A stretch of 22,455 bases of DNA, from contig JBBTQP010000076.1 of NCBI GenBank assembly GCA_038065635.1, positions 1 through 22,455 on the forward strand. Reading direction: 5' to 3'. This stretch comes from JAHJFW01 sp038065635 (lineage in GTDB: Bacteria; Patescibacteriota; Patescibacteriia; 2-12-FULL-60-25). Positions 19,471 to 22,455 of this stretch are shown in pieces. Every line of letters starts with the position of its first letter. Position 1 is the first letter of the stretch. The translations under genes were made by a program, and so were the position numbers. The notes under the pieces were generated by a model, which saw only the letters and a program-made list of their open reading frames with translations, did no database searches and was not told where the DNA came from.

Positions 19471-19597
19471 CCCTCCTCTTAGGGTAAGAGGATGTTAGGA
19501 GGAGTTACGAACAGTGAATAATCAAATCCAATTGGAATGAGATTTGTTCACGGTTCATAACTCCCTCTAACTCCCTCTTATCTTTTAGAGAGGGAGG
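19471..19597. repeat. Imperfect palindromic element, family C
   Basis: The left arm from CCCTCCTCTTAGGGTAAGAG to about 19520 is a diverged reverse complement of the right arm (about 19550-19597, ending TCTTTTAGAGAGGGAGG), with centre CAAATC/GATTTG. Arms run about 50 bp with several mismatches. It fills the glycosyltransferase-murJ space and has no coding capacity. It differs in sequence from families A and B. Confidence 0.75.
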
Positions 19598-19618
19598 AAA
19601 AGACGGAGCATCGTAAGA

Positions 19619-19624
19619 TAAAAT
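19619..19624 (+). promoter_or_regulatory. -10 element of murJ
   Basis: TAAAAT (19619-19624) ends 8 nt before the murJ ATG at 19633; no SD lies between. No TG extension or clear -35 is seen. Confidence 0.4.
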
Positions 19625-19632
19625 TTCGGTGT

Positions 19633-21258
19633 ATGAAGTTATTTTTTTCTAAGCTTTGGCATAGCGAGACGAATGGGCTAACGGCCGCGGCTCTTATAGT
19701 TGGGATGGCTTCGCTTGCTTCGCGTGTGATCGGCGTGGTACGCGATAGGATTTTGGCTTCGCAATTCGGCGCAGGGGATGTACTCGACGTTTATTATGCG
19801 GCATTCCGTCTTCCGGATCTTTTGTATACTTTGATAATTCTTGGCGCTCTGTCCGCCGGGTTCATTCCGGTTTTTTCGGAATACATAGAAAAGCGCGGAA
19901 AGGATGAGGCGTGGCGTCTCGCAGAGCGCGTGTTGTCCGTGGTTGGCGCAACAATGATGGTGGTATGCGCGGCTTTGGTTTTGTTTTCGCGGGTCTTGGT
20001 TCCTTTTGCGGTTCCGGGTTTTTCAGGCGAGAAGTTGGAGGCCACGATTCAACTGACTCGCATCATGGCGCTGTCCCCGTTTTTTCTCGGACTGTCAGCG
20101 GTCATGGGCGGCGTTCTTCAGGCGACAAGGCATTTTTTTGCGTTCGCTATGGCACCTGTTTTTTACAACGTCGGAATCATTTTTGGAGCTCTCGTATTGT
20201 CACCTGTCATGGGCGTTCAGGGTTTGGCGTGGGGAGTGGTGCTCGGATCGTTTTTGCATCTTGTTACGCAATCGACAGTCGCTCTTCGTTTAGGATTGCG
20301 CCGCATTCCGGCTCCGTCTTTCAAGACAGAGGGAGTGAAACGCATTTTGTGGCTCATGGCGCCGCGAACCGCCGGACTCGCGGTTTCGCAGGTTAACACC
20401 GTCGTGCTTCTTGGTTTAGCATCGACCTTGCCGCAGGGCTCAATCGCGGTTTTTAATCTCGCGAACAACCTCCAATCGTTTCCGGTCGGAATTTTCGGAA
20501 TTGCTTTCGCAGTCGCGGCTTTTCCGAGTCTAGCGATAGCCGCAGGATCGAAGGACGACGGAGAGTTTAAACGGATCATCTCGTCAGCTTCGAGAAAAAT
20601 TTCGTTCCTCATACTTCCGTCCATCGCGATATTTTTTCTTTTGCGTGCGCAGATCGTCCGGCTAGTTCTTGGATCGGGAGTTTTTTCGTGGAACGATACT
20701 ATCCGCACGGCAGACGTTCTCGGCATTTTTACTTTTTCTCTGGCGTTCCAGGCGCTAACTCCTTTATTCGCGCGAGCTTTTTACGCGTTACAGGACACGT
20801 GGACGCCGCTCATCATCGGAGTTCTTACGGAAGCTTTTAATCTTTTATTGGCGCTGACATTGCGTGAATCGTTCGGCATTCTCGGTCTTGCCATGGCGTT
20901 CAGCGCGGCGTCGTTTTTAAATTTGCTTCTTCTTTGGTGGTTTCTATATTACAAAAAAGGCCCGGTGTCCGACGGGAAAATTCTGTCTTCATTTATGAAA
21001 ACCGCAGCGGCGAGCGTAGCTTTGTTCGGATTCGGATGGCCGGTTCGTCAAGCTCTTGGCACGATTTTCCAGCTTAGAACTTTTTGGGAGGTCGCGTTGC
21101 AGATGGGCGGGACGATCACCGTGGGCCTGCTGGCATTTTTCACGATCGCGTATCTTATCCGATCTGAAGAACTCCGAGATTTGACGGAATCAATTCGCAA
21201 GCGATTATTTAAGAACGTCCGCAAGATAGAAGGCGCGGACGAAGCGCAGGGAGTTTGA
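19633..21258 (+). CDS. murJ: Lipid II flippase MurJ (MviN)
   Basis: This 541-residue protein has the MurJ/MviN pattern of about 14 membrane helices. The N-terminus shows conserved LASRVIGVVRDRILASQFGA with Arg31 and Arg37, FRLPDLLYTLIILGALSAGF (58-77) and FIPVFSEY. A charged tail of about 40 residues follows the last helix. MurJ flips lipid II outward for peptidoglycan synthesis, so the cell builds its own wall, in line with FtsEX and the RlpA-like protein. LepA follows 13-43 bp downstream depending on its start and is probably co-transcribed. Confidence 0.96.
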   Translation: MKLFFSKLWHSETNGLTAAALIVGMASLASRVIGVVRDRILASQFGAGDVLDVYYAAFRLPDLLYTLIILGALSAGFIPVFSEYIEKRGKDEAWRLAERVLSVVGATMMVVCAALVLFSRVLVPFAVPGFSGEKLEATIQLTRIMALSPFFLGLSAVMGGVLQATRHFFAFAMAPVFYNVGIIFGALVLSPVMGVQGLAWGVVLGSFLHLVTQSTVALRLGLRRIPAPSFKTEGVKRILWLMAPRTAGLAVSQVNTVVLLGLASTLPQGSIAVFNLANNLQSFPVGIFGIAFAVAAFPSLAIAAGSKDDGEFKRIISSASRKISFLILPSIAIFFLLRAQIVRLVLGSGVFSWNDTIRTADVLGIFTFSLAFQALTPLFARAFYALQDTWTPLIIGVLTEAFNLLLALTLRESFGILGLAMAFSAASFLNLLLLWWFLYYKKGPVSDGKILSSFMKTAAASVALFGFGWPVRQALGTIFQLRTFWEVALQMGGTITVGLLAFFTIAYLIRSEELRDLTESIRKRLFKNVRKIEGADEAQGV

Positions 21259-21271
21259 GTCCATTGCCAGG

Positions 21272-22455
21272 ATGGATTTTTTCAGGCAGCATGTTCATCA
21301 CATGGAACAGTCCAACATCCGGAATTTCTGCATAATCGCTCACATCGATCATGGCAAGTCCACGCTGGCGGATCGGCTTTTGGAAATTACGGGGACAGTG
21401 GAGAAGAGAAAAATGAAAGAGCAGTTGCTTGATACCATGGATCTTGAGCGCGAGCGGGGGATTACGATCAAGTTGCAGCCGGCCAGGATGAGGTACGTTT
21501 GCGACGGCACGGAATATCAGTTGAACCTCATTGATACTCCGGGGCACGTGGATTTCGGATATGAAGTTTCGCGGTCTCTCGCAGCCGTCGAGGGGGCGTT
21601 ACTTCTCGTGGATGCGACGCAGGGGGTGCAGGCGCAAACTATCGCTAACCTTTATCTTGCGATCGAGCAGAATCTCTCAATTATTCCGGTATTGAATAAA
21701 ATAGATTTACCTAATGCGGAGGTAGAAAGACGCGCGGAAGAGTTGACGCGTCTCATCGGATGCAGGCGCGAAGAAATTATTTTGGCTTCCGGAAAAACCG
21801 GAGAAGGCGTTGACGATATTTTGCGGCGAATCGTGACGGACGTTCCTTCGCCACGAGGACAATTCGACAAACCGTTTCGCGCGTTGATTTTCGATTCCAA
21901 ATACGACGGATACAAAGGAGTCGTGGCGTACGTTCGAGCGGTGGACGGAACGGTTTTGAAAGACGAAAAGATAAAATTTTTAGCCACAGCCGCGGACGGA
22001 GAAGTTTTGGATACTGGATATCTCAATCCCGGATATGTCGCCGCCGATCGTTTAAGCGCTGGAGAAATCGGATACATCGTTACGGGATTGAAAGACATTT
22101 CAACAGTGCGCGTCGGTGACACGGTAGCGAATCGTGAATGCGCGCCGGATACCGTCTCGCTTCCTGGGTACAAAGAAGTGAAGCCAATGGTTTACGCCGG
22201 GATTTTTCCTCGAGAAGGAAACGAGTATGAACGGTTGCGCGATGCGGTGATGAAGCTTCGTCTCTCCGACGCCGCTCTCACTGCGGAACCGGAACATTCG
22301 GTTGCGTTAGGTTTCGGATTTCGTTGCGGTTTGCTCGGGATGCTTCACCTTGAGATTGTGCAAGAGCGATTGCGTCGAGAACATAACATGGAGGTCGTGG
22401 TTACCACGCCGTCTGTCGCGTACGAAGTGACGCGGACGAACGGGGAGGAAGAAGT
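21272..22455 (+). CDS. lepA: Elongation factor 4 / LepA (5' part, runs off the window)
   Basis: The frame opens at ATG 21272 and stays open to the right edge (394 codons of about 600). Using this start, G1 is AHIDHGKST (23-31), the switch region RERGITIK, G3 DTPGH (88-92) and G4 NKIDLP. Domain II and the start of domain III follow (ALGFGFRCGLLGMLHLEI is the LepA hallmark). Another in-frame ATG at 21302 (MEQSNIRNFCIIAH) gives the family-typical N-terminus and may be the true start; neither has an SD. LepA back-translocates or remodels ribosomes. The C-terminal LepA-specific domain lies outside the window. Confidence 0.95.
   Translation, partial: MDFFRQHVHHMEQSNIRNFCIIAHIDHGKSTLADRLLEITGTVEKRKMKEQLLDTMDLERERGITIKLQPARMRYVCDGTEYQLNLIDTPGHVDFGYEVSRSLAAVEGALLLVDATQGVQAQTIANLYLAIEQNLSIIPVLNKIDLPNAEVERRAEELTRLIGCRREEIILASGKTGEGVDDILRRIVTDVPSPRGQFDKPFRALIFDSKYDGYKGVVAYVRAVDGTVLKDEKIKFLATAADGEVLDTGYLNPGYVAADRLSAGEIGYIVTGLKDISTVRVGDTVANRECAPDTVSLPGYKEVKPMVYAGIFPREGNEYERLRDAVMKLRLSDAALTAEPEHSVALGFGFRCGLLGMLHLEIVQERLRREHNMEVVVTTPSVAYEVTRTNGEEE

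Overview
The window is bacterial chromosome of moderate GC with very short intergenic spaces. It is probably from a member of the Patescibacteria (Candidate Phyla Radiation), and the run of exactly 100 N at 13789-13888 says it is a scaffold. The assignment is an inference: the genes are compact and short for their families, many start with no Shine-Dalgarno (SD) sequence, several encode small unassigned membrane proteins, and the cell-envelope set (RlpA-like, FtsE, FtsX, MurJ) sits among conserved housekeeping genes. No 16S rRNA or ribosomal protein gene is present to settle it.

Layout. 1-185 is the tail of a probable SurA_N-type secreted chaperone. 210-546 is a tRNA unit with promoter and terminator: tRNA-Gly(CCC), then a complete tRNA-Thr(CGT) lying between the two halves of a second Thr-like tRNA. 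710-3753 is an overlapping operon: RlpA-like protein, FtsE, FtsX and two unassigned small proteins. 3739-4954 runs on the minus strand: DsbB-like protein, a tRNA-Gln(TTG) that again lies between the two halves of another Gln-like tRNA, and a HIT protein. 5026-6518 is a phosphoribosyltransferase plus PRPP synthetase pair. Then come an Smr protein, a membrane-anchored thermonuclease, a HAD phosphatase and the aminopeptidase PepA. 10074-11643 groups glutaredoxin, Fe/Mn superoxide dismutase and a peroxiredoxin. 11715-12912 is a two-gene unit of unassigned membrane proteins with its own strong promoter. 12916-13966 is a divergent kinase-like gene cut by the gap. 14057-15926 holds small membrane proteins, a lipoprotein and a small acidic protein. 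16008-19449 holds Era, an RNA uracil methyltransferase, a SpoU methyltransferase and a family 2 glycosyltransferase. MurJ and the 5' part of LepA close the window.

Two styles of gene start stand out. Most first-in-operon genes have a -10-like hexamer (often TGC-TANNNT) ending only 6 or 8 nt before the ATG and no SD, which suggests leaderless mRNAs. A small group (HAD gene, 11819, 12223, 15926 minus) has clear SD sequences, consensus-like promoters further upstream (twice TTGACA-17-TATATT) and mostly C-ending codons. Palindromic MITE-like repeats are scattered between genes. The two tRNA-within-tRNA arrangements, each flanked by inverted repeats, are the most unusual structures here. An assembly artefact must be excluded before either is believed.
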